Assembly: GCF_014205255.1 (NCBI RefSeq)
Contig: NZ_JACHNE010000001.1
Location: 3,844,001-3,908,000, forward strand
Direction of reading: 5' to 3'
DNA: 64,000 bases
DNA from: Streptomyces caelestis
GTDB taxonomy: Bacteria; Actinomycetota; Actinomycetes; Streptomycetales; Streptomycetaceae
Part shown: piece after piece, positions 25,383 to 32,434 of the stretch
Position numbering within the stretch: the first letter of the stretch is position 1
How the letters are laid out: each line of letters opens with the position of its first letter
The notes under the pieces: generated by a model
Database searches by the model: none
Seen by the model: only the letters and a program-made list of their open reading frames with translations
Told to the model about the DNA's origin: nothing
Program-made: the position numbers and the translations under genes

Positions 25383-26075
25383 TCAGGGCTTGGCGACGAA
25401 CACGTGGGAGGCCACGTCCGACTCCAGCTCGGCCGCCTCGCCACCGCTGCCGACCAGCACACCGCCCGCCGACTCCGTCACGCTCACCACCGAGCCGGGC
25501 TGCACGCCCGCCCGCCGCAGCGTGTACATCAGCTGCGCGTCCGTCTGGATCGGCTCGCCGATACGGCGTACCACGACCGTCTTGCCCTCCGTGCCCGGGT
25601 CGAGGCTGGCCAGCGACACCATGCCCTCGTCCAGGAACGGGTCGGCGCCGTCCTTCTCGCCGAGCTCCTCCAGACCCGGGATGGGGTTGCCGTACGGCGA
25701 CTCCGTCGGGTGCCGCAGCAGCTCCAGGACGCGGCGCTCCACGGCCTCGCTCATCACATGCTCCCAGCGGCACGCCTCTGCGTGGACCTGCTCCCACTCC
25801 AGACCGATCACGTCGACGAGCAGACACTCGGCGAGCCGGTGCTTGCGCATCACGCGCGTGGCGAGACGGCGGCCCTCGTCGGTGAGCTCCAGGTGCCGGT
25901 CGCTGGCGACGGACACCAGGCCGTCGCGCTCCATCCGCGCCACGGTCTGGCTGACCGTCGGCCCGCTCTGGTCCAGCCGCTCGGCGATACGGGCGCGCAT
26001 GGGGACCACACCCTCTTCCTCCAGCTCGAGGATGGTGCGGAGATACATCTCCGTGGTGTCGATCAGTCCGGACAT
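25383..26075 (-). CDS. dmdR1: DtxR/IdeR-family iron-dependent repressor DmdR1
   Basis: A 230-residue metalloregulator of the DtxR family that, with ferrous iron bound, represses siderophore and iron-uptake genes. The N-terminal winged HTH (about 1-70, ARIAERLDQSGPTVSQTVARMERDGL) and the dimerisation/metal-binding domain (HRLAECLLVDVIGLEWEQVHAEACRWEHVMSE, with the C102/E105/H106-type ligands and H98 region) are intact. A C-terminal SH3-like domain follows. The sequence corresponds closely to Streptomyces DmdR1 as I remember it. The start ATG at 26075 has a CGAGGGGCACGT site. A long antiparallel frame crosses the whole gene, comparable to the described dmdR1/adm overlap. Confidence 0.95.
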   Translation of the reverse strand: MSGLIDTTEMYLRTILELEEEGVVPMRARIAERLDQSGPTVSQTVARMERDGLVSVASDRHLELTDEGRRLATRVMRKHRLAECLLVDVIGLEWEQVHAEACRWEHVMSEAVERRVLELLRHPTESPYGNPIPGLEELGEKDGADPFLDEGMVSLASLDPGTEGKTVVVRRIGEPIQTDAQLMYTLRRAGVQPGSVVSVTESAGGVLVGSGGEAAELESDVASHVFVAKP

Positions 26076-26221
26076 ACGTGCCCCTCGAATGAGATCTGCC
26101 GGAGGCTGGACGGCTCACCGGCGCGTGCGCTGGCCCTGCACCCAATTCTGCCGGATACCACCGACAACCGTGCCGCAGGAGGGAAAGCGGGGATTACCCG
26201 GACCCGCGGAGGGGTACGACG

Positions 26222-26280
26222 GAGCTTTTCACAGCCGTGCGGCACGCTCTCCACGGCCCCGCCGAGCTTTTCACGGCCGT
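26222..26280. repeat. 17-bp direct repeat upstream of the SIS gene promoter
   Basis: GAGCTTTTCACAGCCGT (26222-26238) and GAGCTTTTCACGGCCGT (26264-26280) differ in one base and lie 42 bp apart, about four helical turns, ending just before the -35 box of the SIS gene. This suggests an activator or repressor binding pair. Confidence 0.65.
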
Positions 26281-26281
26281 A

Positions 26282-26311
26282 TTGACACCGCACTGGTCCA
26301 GACCGCATGAT
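26282..26311 (+). promoter_or_regulatory. SIS gene promoter with DasR-like operator in the spacer
   Basis: The consensus -35 TTGACA is at 26282-26287 and CATGAT at 26306-26311, with an 18-bp spacer. Within it ACTGGTCCAGACCGCA (26292-26307) matches the DasR-responsive element ACTGGTCTAGACCAST at 13 of 16 positions. This placement would block the promoter when DasR binds. Confidence 0.7.
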
Positions 26312-26352
26312 GCGCGACACTCGCGCCCGAGGCCAGCCTGAAGGGACCCCGT

Positions 26353-27108
26353 ATGAGCGACCGCGCGCCGGCCGGCCAGTTCCTCGACGCCGCGATCGGC
26401 CTGCTGCGGCGGGTCCGCGACGAGGAGGCCGACAGCATCACGGCGGCCGGGACGCTCCTCGCCGACACCGTCCTAAACGGTGGCCGCCTCTTCGCCTTCG
26501 GCGCCGGGCACTCCTCCCTCGCCGCGCAGGACCTCGTCTACCGCGCCGGCGGTCTCGCCCTGATGAACCTGCTCGCCGTGCCGGGGGTCGTCGGCGTCGA
26601 CGTCATGCCCGCGCCGCTCGGCTCCGCCCTGGAACGCGTCGACGGCCTCGCGAGCGCCGTCCTGGACAGCTCCCCGCTGCACGAGGGCGACGCCCTGCTG
26701 ATCATCTCCCTCTCGGGGCGCAACGCCCTCCCCGTGGAGATGGCCATGAACGCGCGCGCCCTGGGCGTCAAGGTCATCGGCGTGACGTCGGTGGCGTACG
26801 CCTCGGAGACGAAGTCCCGGCACTCCTCGGGGACGTACCTCAAGGACCACTGCGATCTCGTCCTCGACTCGAAGATCGCGGTCGGCGACGCGGAACTCAC
26901 CCTGGACAACGTGCCCGCCCCCTTCGCCCCCGCCTCCACGGTCGTCACCTCGGCCCTCCTCCAGGCCGTCATGGCGACGACAGCCGCCACACTCGCCGAC
27001 CGCGGCGTCGAGCCCCCGCTGCTGCGCTCCGGGAACGTCGACGGGGGCCACGACTGGAACGGGCGGGTGATGGAGCGGTACCGGGACCGGATCTTCTACC
27101 GGCACTGA
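26353..27108 (+). CDS. SIS-domain phosphosugar-binding protein (UPF0309 type)
   Basis: A 251-residue protein with one sugar-isomerase (SIS) domain: FAFGAGHSSLAAQDLVYRAGG near 46-66 and LIISLSGRNALPVEMA near 115-130 form the phosphosugar-binding loops. It belongs to the uncharacterised UPF0309 group as I recall; activity on an amino-sugar phosphate would fit the DasR-like site in its promoter, since DasR controls N-acetylglucosamine metabolism. ATG at 26353 with GAAGGGA upstream. It is divergent from dmdR1 and convergent with the PAS protein gene. Confidence 0.88.
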   Translation: MSDRAPAGQFLDAAIGLLRRVRDEEADSITAAGTLLADTVLNGGRLFAFGAGHSSLAAQDLVYRAGGLALMNLLAVPGVVGVDVMPAPLGSALERVDGLASAVLDSSPLHEGDALLIISLSGRNALPVEMAMNARALGVKVIGVTSVAYASETKSRHSSGTYLKDHCDLVLDSKIAVGDAELTLDNVPAPFAPASTVVTSALLQAVMATTAATLADRGVEPPLLRSGNVDGGHDWNGRVMERYRDRIFYRH

Positions 27109-27148
27109 CACCTTCCGCCGGCGACACGGCCCGGGTCACCCCTGTCGC

Positions 27149-28543
27149 TCACTCCTCGTCCGACAGCCCCGCGAGATCCAGCGCCGCGGCGATCCTTACC
27201 GCCACGTCCTCCGCGTACATCGCGTCGGAGCGCTCGAAGGCACCGCGCCCCGCGCCCCTCAGGAACGTCACGACACCCAGCGTCCGCCCCCGGCTGCGCA
27301 GCACCGCGCACAGGGCGTGCACGGCGTCCGGCGGCCACTGGCGGGCCAGGGCCCACTCCCGGGCCTGCTCGGGCGAGACGGCGCCCGAGCTCGCCCGCAG
27401 CGCGCCGACCCGCTCCACGCACTGCAGGGCCGGATGCCCCTCGGCGTACCGCACGGGCAGTCCCGCGCGGCCGGCGAGCTTGCTCGGTCCCGGCGCGCCG
27501 GAGGGCGTCGCCGCGACCCGCACCAGCCGTACCGGCCCGGCCTCCGTGTCGGTGAGCGCGCCGCCGGCCACCCGGTCGATCAGCGCGTGGTCGGCGAAAC
27601 CGGCCAGGGCGAAGTCCAGGTGAATCGTCGCCGCCTCCGCCGGGTCCTCGCACTCGGCGGCGGCCCGCGAGGCCCGGTACAGCTGCTGCGTACGGAACCG
27701 CAGCAACGACGCCTCCTGCTCGGCCTGCTTGGCCTCCGTCACGTCCTGGAACAGCCAGCCCACCCCCAGCGGAACCGGCTCCTCCGCCAGCGGAGAGGCC
27801 AGCCGCAGGAAACCGCTGCGCCAGCACCGCCGCCGCTCCCCCTCGGGCGTGCGCACCGTCACCCACACCTCGGCGGGCGCGGGCGGCGCACCCTCAGCCA
27901 GCACATGCTGGAGCGCGCTCTCCAGCTCCTCCACGCCCTGCGCGATCAGCTCCCCGAGCGGCCGCCCGAGCACGGACGTACGCCCCGCGCCCAGCGCCCG
28001 GGCCGCGTGCGCGTTCACCACGGCCGGCCGCAGGTCGACGTCCACGAGCACGACACCCCAGCTGGCGTCCTCGAACAGCGCCTCGCTCAACGCGATCGAC
28101 CGCTCCAGATCGATCTGCACGTGCACCTCGCTGAAGGCGCAGTACACACCCGCGGGCTTGCCGTCCGGACCCCGTACGGCCGCCGACTGCGTCCGCACGA
28201 GCACCCGCCCGCCGTCCTTCGTCAGCAGCGCGAACTCGTGCACCTGGCGGCCCGGCGCGTGCATGGCGGACAGCAGCCGCCCCTCGACCTCCTCGGCGTC
28301 CGCGCTGCGCACGGCCCACCCGGCGAGGCCCCGCCGCCCCACGGCCTCGTCCGCGCTCCACCCCAGGATCCGCTCGGCCTCGCGGTTCCAGTGCGTCACC
28401 ACCCCGTCGGCGTCGAAGGCGCACAGCGCCGCGTCCATGCCGTCCAGCAGCGCGGCAAGCAGATCCGAACCATCCGAGTTGTCCCGCTCGGGCTCGTCCG
28501 GCCCCAGCTCGTCGGTGGTCCCACTACGCCGGGAAGCACTCAC
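27149..28543 (-). CDS. PAS/GAF-domain sensor-type regulatory protein
   Basis: A 464-residue soluble protein with a PAS domain at about 30-140 (LLDGMDAALCAFDADGVVTHWNREAERILGW) and a second at about 150-270. A GAF-like domain follows at about 295-455 (RTQQLYRASRAAAECEDPAEAA). There is no kinase, phosphatase, cyclase or HTH output domain, so it is a sensor module that must act through a partner. The GTG at 28543 follows AGGGGGTCCAG; the frame extends 20 codons upstream to an ATG at 28603, which is less likely. Confidence 0.85.
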   Translation of the reverse strand: MSASRRSGTTDELGPDEPERDNSDGSDLLAALLDGMDAALCAFDADGVVTHWNREAERILGWSADEAVGRRGLAGWAVRSADAEEVEGRLLSAMHAPGRQVHEFALLTKDGGRVLVRTQSAAVRGPDGKPAGVYCAFSEVHVQIDLERSIALSEALFEDASWGVVLVDVDLRPAVVNAHAARALGAGRTSVLGRPLGELIAQGVEELESALQHVLAEGAPPAPAEVWVTVRTPEGERRRCWRSGFLRLASPLAEEPVPLGVGWLFQDVTEAKQAEQEASLLRFRTQQLYRASRAAAECEDPAEAATIHLDFALAGFADHALIDRVAGGALTDTEAGPVRLVRVAATPSGAPGPSKLAGRAGLPVRYAEGHPALQCVERVGALRASSGAVSPEQAREWALARQWPPDAVHALCAVLRSRGRTLGVVTFLRGAGRGAFERSDAMYAEDVAVRIAAALDLAGLSDEE

Positions 28544-28723
28544 CTGGACCCCCTGCAGGCTGCGTCCGCACGTACGGCACGTCGGTTCGCTCCTTGCAAT
28601 CATTCAACTGGAACGTGACCCAGCGCACACCGAGTTCCCGCAACATTGATGGAAGGAATCGTTGTACGGCGGCGACCCCCACGTCAACGCCCGGAGGACG
28701 GCACGGGCGGGCCTTCCGCGGAC

Positions 28724-28852
28724 TCAGTCGATCAACGACACGGGCCCAGTACCACTCCCGCGCCGCGCGTACACCTCGATCTCGATCTTCATCCGGGGAT
28801 CCGCAAGGCCGCACACCAACATCGTCGCGGCCGGCCGCACCTCACCCCGGCC
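28724..28852 (-). pseudogene. C-terminal remnant of a RidA-family gene
   Basis: The minus strand reads EVRPAATMLVCGLADP and then RMKIEIEVYARR before a stop at 28724. This matches the final beta strands of RidA/YjgF proteins (imine/enamine deaminases), which end in a P-x-x-x-IEIE-type segment. A stop codon lies just upstream and no N-terminal part is found, so only about 35-40 residues of a normally 130-residue protein remain. Confidence 0.6.
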
Positions 28853-28973
28853 TCACCACACCCACGGGTCGGATCAACGTCTCCCACCGGAATCTGCGGC
28901 TGCTTCAACGGGGTGACGGATACGAGTGGGCCATCCGGTCCGAGGCGCCACAGTCAACCTCTCGGAAAATGGG

Positions 28974-29002
28974 TTGATCGGTGGCCGAGCGGTTCTTAGT
29001 GT
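28974..29002 (+). promoter_or_regulatory. promoter of the leader-peptide/HIT transcript
   Basis: TTGATC (28974-28979), a 17-bp spacer and TAGTGT (28997-29002) form a vegetative-type promoter. Transcription would begin near 29009, 26 nt before the leader ORF. An inverted repeat GTGTG-GCT-CACAC (29001-29013) overlaps the start site. Confidence 0.55.
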
Positions 29003-29034
29003 GTGGCTCACACCGAAGGGAGGTGATCCGGCAG

Positions 29035-29073
29035 ATGTATGAAACCCGGACGCGTGAGGTGGCTGCGGGCTAG
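29035..29073 (+). CDS. putative 12-residue leader peptide
   Basis: ATG at 29035 encodes MYETRTREVAAG and stops at TAG 29071-29073. The Shine-Dalgarno GGAGGTGATCC starts 16 nt before the ATG. A second ATG at 29039 in another frame would give 25 residues (MKPGRVRWLRASG...) ending at 29116; the first is better spaced. The 3' codons take part in both alternative stems of the leader RNA. No similarity to known leader peptides is recognised. Confidence 0.5.
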   Translation: MYETRTREVAAG

Positions 29074-29153
29074 CGGCCCGACACCACACACAGTGCGGTG
29101 CCGGACCGGCACGTGAGCGAAACGTGCAGCCGGCCCAATCTCCAGCAGTCACC

Positions 29154-29226
29154 CGACCCGCGAGTCGCCGGTACGTCCGGCCGGCTCCTCCTCTGGAGGA
29201 CCAGGCTCGCGGGTCGTCTGCGTTTT
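29154..29226 (+). terminator. three-way-junction terminator-like hairpin before the HIT gene
   Basis: Closing stem CGACCCGCGAG (29154-29164) pairs perfectly with CTCGCGGGTCG (29206-29216). Inside are GCCGG-TACGT-CCGGC and TCCTC-N5-GAGGA hairpins. The stem is followed by TCTGCGTTTT, a short U-run. It lies only about 10 nt upstream of the HIT start codon, so it is positioned as an attenuator rather than an end-of-gene terminator. Confidence 0.6.
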
Positions 29227-29236
29227 CCGGGGGGCG

Positions 29237-29713
29237 ATGGTGGTGAGTGAGTGGCGCGACGATCGGATCGGCAGCGCTCTGCGGGGTGAGAATCCGGCCG
29301 TGATGCGGAGGCTGGACGCCGGGTTCGCGGTGATCGGCGATGTGCAGTTCCTGCCCGGCTACTCCTTGTTGCTGACCGATGATCCCGCGGTGGAGAGGCT
29401 GTCGGAGCTGCCGCGGAGCAGGCGGCTGGCGTTTCTGGGGGACATGGAGCGGCTGGGCGAAGCCGTCGAGCGGACCTGTCGGCGGGTGGAGTCGGGGTTT
29501 CGGCGGGTCAATCTGGAGATTCTCGGGAACGCCGACGTGTTCCTGCACGCGCATGTGTGGCCGCGGTACGACTGGGAGCCCGAGGATCTCGTGCGGTTGC
29601 CCGTGTGGCTCTATCCGCGGGAGATGTGGAGCGAGGAGCGGTATGCGCTCGGGGCGCGGCATCAGCCGTTGCGGGAGGCGATCGGTGAGGAGCTGGACCG
29701 GCTCACGGGGTGA
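29237..29713 (+). CDS. HIT-family (histidine triad) hydrolase
   Basis: A 158-residue protein of the HIT superfamily, nucleotide hydrolases/transferases acting on dinucleoside polyphosphates or AMP-lysine-type substrates. The motif FLHAHVWPR (102-110) gives H104-A-H106-V-W108: the nucleophile-equivalent H106 is kept, but the third histidine of the triad is Trp. NLEILGNADVFLH precedes it as usual. Start ATG 29237 follows CCGGGGGGCG; in-frame GTGs lie at 29240 and 29243. It sits behind a leader peptide and attenuator-like RNA and is convergent with citrate synthase. Confidence 0.82.
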   Translation: MVVSEWRDDRIGSALRGENPAVMRRLDAGFAVIGDVQFLPGYSLLLTDDPAVERLSELPRSRRLAFLGDMERLGEAVERTCRRVESGFRRVNLEILGNADVFLHAHVWPRYDWEPEDLVRLPVWLYPREMWSEERYALGARHQPLREAIGEELDRLTG

Positions 29714-29722
29714 GACGTGCGG

Positions 29723-29752
29723 ACGGCCTCACCCGGAGCCGGGTGAGGCCGT
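29723..29752. terminator. bidirectional terminator between HIT and citrate synthase genes
   Basis: Perfect 13-bp stem ACGGCCTCACCCG-GAGC-CGGGTGAGGCCGT between convergent stops at 29713 and 29765. Confidence 0.8.
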
Positions 29753-29764
29753 GTGGGAGACCGG

Positions 29765-30865
29765 TCAGTGGGCGATGTCCTCGTAGCCCTCGATGTCGCG
29801 GGGGTTGCGGGAGCCGGGGCCGGTGTAGCGGGCCGAGGGGCGGACCAGGCGGCCCGTGCGCTTCTGTTCGAGGATGTGGGCGGACCACCCGGCCGTGCGG
29901 GCGCAGGTGAACATGGACGTGAACATGTGGGCCGGGACCTCGGCGAAGTCCAGGACGATGGCTGCCCAGAACTCGACGTTGGTGGCCAGGACCCGGTCGG
30001 GACGGCGGGCGTGGAGTTCCGCCAGGGCCGCCTTCTCCAGGGCCTCGGCGACCTCGAAGCGGGGGGCGCCCAGTTCGCGGGCCGTGCGGCGCAGGACCCT
30101 CGCCCTCGGGTCCTCGGCGCGGTAGACGCGGTGGCCGAAGCCCATGAGGCGTTCGCCCTTGTCGAGGGTCTGCTTGACGTAGGCCTCGGCGTCGCCCGTC
30201 CGCTCGATCTCCTCGATCATGTGCAGGACGCGGGAGGGGGCGCCGCCGTGGAGCGGGCCCGACATCGCGCCGACCGCTCCCGACAGGGCCGCCGCCACGT
30301 CCGCGCCCGTCGAGGCGATCACGCGCGCCGTGAACGTGGACGCGTTCATGCCGTGCTCCGCGGCGCTCGTCCAGTACGCGTCCACCGCCGCCACGTGCTT
30401 GGGGTCCGGCTCGCCGCGCCAGCGGATCATGAAGCGCTCGACGACGGAGTGGGCCTTGTCGATCTCGCGCTGCGGGACCATCGGCAGGCCCTGGCCGCGG
30501 GCCGACTGGGCGACGTAGGACAGGGCCATGACGGCCGCCCGGGCGAGGTCCTCGCGGGCCTCCTCGGCGTCGATGTCCAGGAGGGGTTTCAGGCCCCAGA
30601 CGGGCGCGAGCATGGCCAGGGCCGACTGGACGTCGACGCGGATGTCGCCGGAGTGGACGGGGATGGGGAACGGCTCGGCGGGTGGCAGGCCCGGGTTGAA
30701 GGCGCCGTCGACGAGCAGGCCCCAGACGTTGCCGAAGGAGACGTGTCCGACGAGGTCCTCGATGTCGACGCCCCGGTACCGGAGTGCGCCGCCCTCCTTG
30801 TCCGGCTCGGCGATCTCCGTCTCGAACGCGACGACTCCCTCGAGCCCGGGTACGAAGTCGGACAT
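29765..30865 (-). CDS. citrate synthase family protein
   Basis: A 366-residue citrate synthase (condenses acetyl-CoA or propionyl-CoA with oxaloacetate). The three catalytic regions are visible: AAEHGMNASTFTARVIAS, GPLHGGAPSRVLHM and MGFGHRVYRAEDPRA, with NVEFWAAIVLDFAEVP carrying the conserved acidic residue near 325-330. It is shorter than the main hexameric GltA of about 430 residues, like the second citrate synthase of Streptomyces. ATG at 30865 with GAGGAG upstream; an upstream ATG at 30925 is unlikely. It is divergent from pdxH. Confidence 0.92.
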   Translation of the reverse strand: MSDFVPGLEGVVAFETEIAEPDKEGGALRYRGVDIEDLVGHVSFGNVWGLLVDGAFNPGLPPAEPFPIPVHSGDIRVDVQSALAMLAPVWGLKPLLDIDAEEAREDLARAAVMALSYVAQSARGQGLPMVPQREIDKAHSVVERFMIRWRGEPDPKHVAAVDAYWTSAAEHGMNASTFTARVIASTGADVAAALSGAVGAMSGPLHGGAPSRVLHMIEEIERTGDAEAYVKQTLDKGERLMGFGHRVYRAEDPRARVLRRTARELGAPRFEVAEALEKAALAELHARRPDRVLATNVEFWAAIVLDFAEVPAHMFTSMFTCARTAGWSAHILEQKRTGRLVRPSARYTGPGSRNPRDIEGYEDIAH

Positions 30866-31093
30866 CAGGCGGCTCCTCGTGATGTAAGCGACAGATGGTG
30901 TGATGGGGGTGGGGCGACGAACCATGTGTCAGTCAGCTTGCGAAGCGGGCGGCCGTCCGGTGGATCCACGGTCGTGTGCGGCGACTCGCGGTCCTGGCCG
31001 GTCCCCCCTGTGATGCCCCGTGCGGCTGGCGGTCACCCAACCGGAACGGCACGGAAACGATATCCCCGAGTGCCACCGTTGGGGAGGGTTCAC

Positions 31094-31114
31094 GGCACTC
31101 AGTGCCAGTGAGTG
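31094..31114. promoter_or_regulatory. interleaved palindromes upstream of pdxH
   Basis: GGCACT-C-AGTGCC (31094-31106) overlaps CACTCA-N7-TGAGTG (31096-31114), both perfect. They lie between citrate synthase and pdxH, about 35 bp before the pdxH start. Candidate operator; regulator unknown. Confidence 0.5.
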
Positions 31115-31148
31115 ACGAAGGACACCGTCCATACGGCAAGATGACCGG

Positions 31149-31817
31149 GTGACCGACCGCGACGCCGCCCCCTTCGACCTGGCCTCGATGCGCAAGCAGT
31201 ACCGGGCCGAGGGCCTCTCCGAGACCGAGCTGGCCGCCACCCCCGTCGAGCAGTTCGCGCGCTGGTTCAAACAGGCCGCGACGGACGGCGGGCTGTTCGA
31301 GCCGAACGCCGTGATCGTCTCGACGGCCGACGCCGAGGGCCGGCCCAGCTCCCGCACGGTACTGCTGAAGCACTTCGACGAGCAGGGCTTCGTCTTCTAC
31401 ACGAACTACGACTCCCGCAAGGCGCGTGACCTGGCGGAGAACCCGTACATCTCGCTGCTGTTCCCCTGGCATCCGATGGCCCGGCAGGTCATCGTGACCG
31501 GGATCGCGCGGCGTACCGGGCGGGACGAGACGGCGGCGTACTTCCGCACCCGGCCGCACGGCTCGCAGCTCGGCGCGTGGGCCAGCGCGCAGTCCTCGGT
31601 GATCGCCACGCGCGCCGACATCGACGGGGCGTACGCCGAGCTGGCCGCCCGCTACCCCGAGGGCGAGCAGGTGCCCGTGCCGCCGAACTGGGGCGGTTTC
31701 CGGGTGGCCCCGCAGACGGTGGAGTTCTGGCAGGGCCGCGAGAACCGGCTGCACGACCGGTTGCGGTACGTGGAGCGGGCCGACGGGAGCTGGCGCGTGG
31801 AGCGGCTCAGTCCCTGA
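31149..31817 (+). CDS. pdxH: pyridoxamine/pyridoxine 5'-phosphate oxidase
   Basis: PdxH oxidises pyridoxine- or pyridoxamine-5'-phosphate to pyridoxal 5'-phosphate with FMN. The 222-residue protein is full length: RPSSRTVLLKHFDEQGFVFYTNYDSRKARDL (FMN/phosphate contacts), PWHPMARQVIVTG, and the C-terminal signature EFWQGRENRLHDRLRY. The GTG at 31149 has no ribosome site, but CAAGAT at 31137-31142 is spaced so that transcription would begin at the start codon, suggesting a leaderless mRNA. The 3' end overlaps the convergent TetR gene by 11 bp. Confidence 0.96.
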   Translation: MTDRDAAPFDLASMRKQYRAEGLSETELAATPVEQFARWFKQAATDGGLFEPNAVIVSTADAEGRPSSRTVLLKHFDEQGFVFYTNYDSRKARDLAENPYISLLFPWHPMARQVIVTGIARRTGRDETAAYFRTRPHGSQLGAWASAQSSVIATRADIDGAYAELAARYPEGEQVPVPPNWGGFRVAPQTVEFWQGRENRLHDRLRYVERADGSWRVERLSP

Positions 31818-32430
31818 CGCCGCCCAGCGCCTGCTCCAGCAGCCCCGCCCACTGCTCGACCACCCGCTCCCGGCGTGCCGAGTCGTCCGTGAGGAGGTTG
31901 GCCAGGCCCAGGCCCCGGGCCATGTCGAGGAGGCCCTGGACGGTTTCGCGGACGCCGGGGACGGATTCGTCGGCGGCCAGGAGGTCGACGGCGATGCGGT
32001 GGGTCTCGCGGCCCACGCGGGCTTCGAGTTCGGTGACGCGGGGGCGGAGCTGGTCCTCGTCGGAGGCGGCCACCCAGAGGTGGAGGGCCGCGCGGAACAG
32101 CGGTCCGGTGTAGAGGTCGACCAGGGCCGCGACGACCGCGTGGCGGTCTCCGGCCGCGCCCTCCGGGAAGAGGGCGCGCAGGGCCGTGGAGCGTTCCTCG
32201 GCGACGTACTCGACGGCCGCGGTGAAGAGGTCCTCGCGGGTCGGGAAGTGGTGCTGGGCGGCGCCGCGGGAGACGCCGGCGCGTTCGGCGACGACGGAGA
32301 CGGTGGAGCCGGCCCAGCCGTGTTCGGCGAGGCAGGCCACGGCGGCTTCCAGGAGCCGCTGCCGGGTGGCCCGGCTGCGGTCCTGCTTGGGGACTCTCTC
32401 CGCACGGTCGACCGTGCTCACACCGCCCAT
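31807..32430 (-). CDS. TetR-family transcriptional regulator
   Basis: A 207-residue TetR repressor. The N-terminal HTH is at about 20-65 (TVSVVAERAGVSRGAAQHHFPTREDLF); the C-terminal ligand domain is about 90-200. It is the last gene of the leftward acyl-CoA carboxylase operon and the probable regulator of it, with an acyl-CoA as likely effector (inference from family and location). ATG at 32430 with GAGGAC upstream; an in-frame GTG at 32421 is possible. It starts 5 bp after the enoyl-CoA hydratase stop. Confidence 0.88.
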   Translation of the reverse strand: MGGVSTVDRAERVPKQDRSRATRQRLLEAAVACLAEHGWAGSTVSVVAERAGVSRGAAQHHFPTREDLFTAAVEYVAEERSTALRALFPEGAAGDRHAVVAALVDLYTGPLFRAALHLWVAASDEDQLRPRVTELEARVGRETHRIAVDLLAADESVPGVRETVQGLLDMARGLGLANLLTDDSARRERVVEQWAGLLEQALGGVRD

Positions 32431-32434
32431 GTCC

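Larger units (their letters stand above)
29018..29226 (+). ncRNA. structured 5' leader with candidate attenuator (three-way junction)
   Basis: Elements in order: GGAGGTGATCC at 29019-29029, complementary over 11 nt to the 3' end of 16S rRNA; a 12-codon ORF; hairpin CGGGC/GCCCG (29066-29080) whose loop holds the ORF stop; hairpin GTGCC/GGCAC (29098-29112); GCAGCC (29126-29131), which could pair with GGCTGC (29061-29066) in the ORF, competing with the first hairpin. Last comes an 11-bp stem closing two sub-hairpins, followed by TCTGCGTTTT. This layout resembles ribosome-mediated attenuation of the HIT gene. Pairings were read by eye. Confidence 0.55.

Noticed and set aside
26076..26220. Iron box (TTAGGTTAGGCTAACCTAA-type) for dmdR1 autoregulation
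   Set aside because: No sequence close to the consensus is present between dmdR1 and the SIS promoter.
28524..28814. A 96-codon minus-strand frame upstream of the PAS gene
   Set aside because: It overlaps both the PAS gene start and the RidA remnant in a different frame and has no domain; more likely 5' untranslated sequence.
29039..29116. Alternative 25-residue leader ORF (MKPGRVRWLRASG...)
   Set aside because: Its ATG is 15 nt from the Shine-Dalgarno core and overlaps the better spaced 12-codon ORF; kept only as an alternative.
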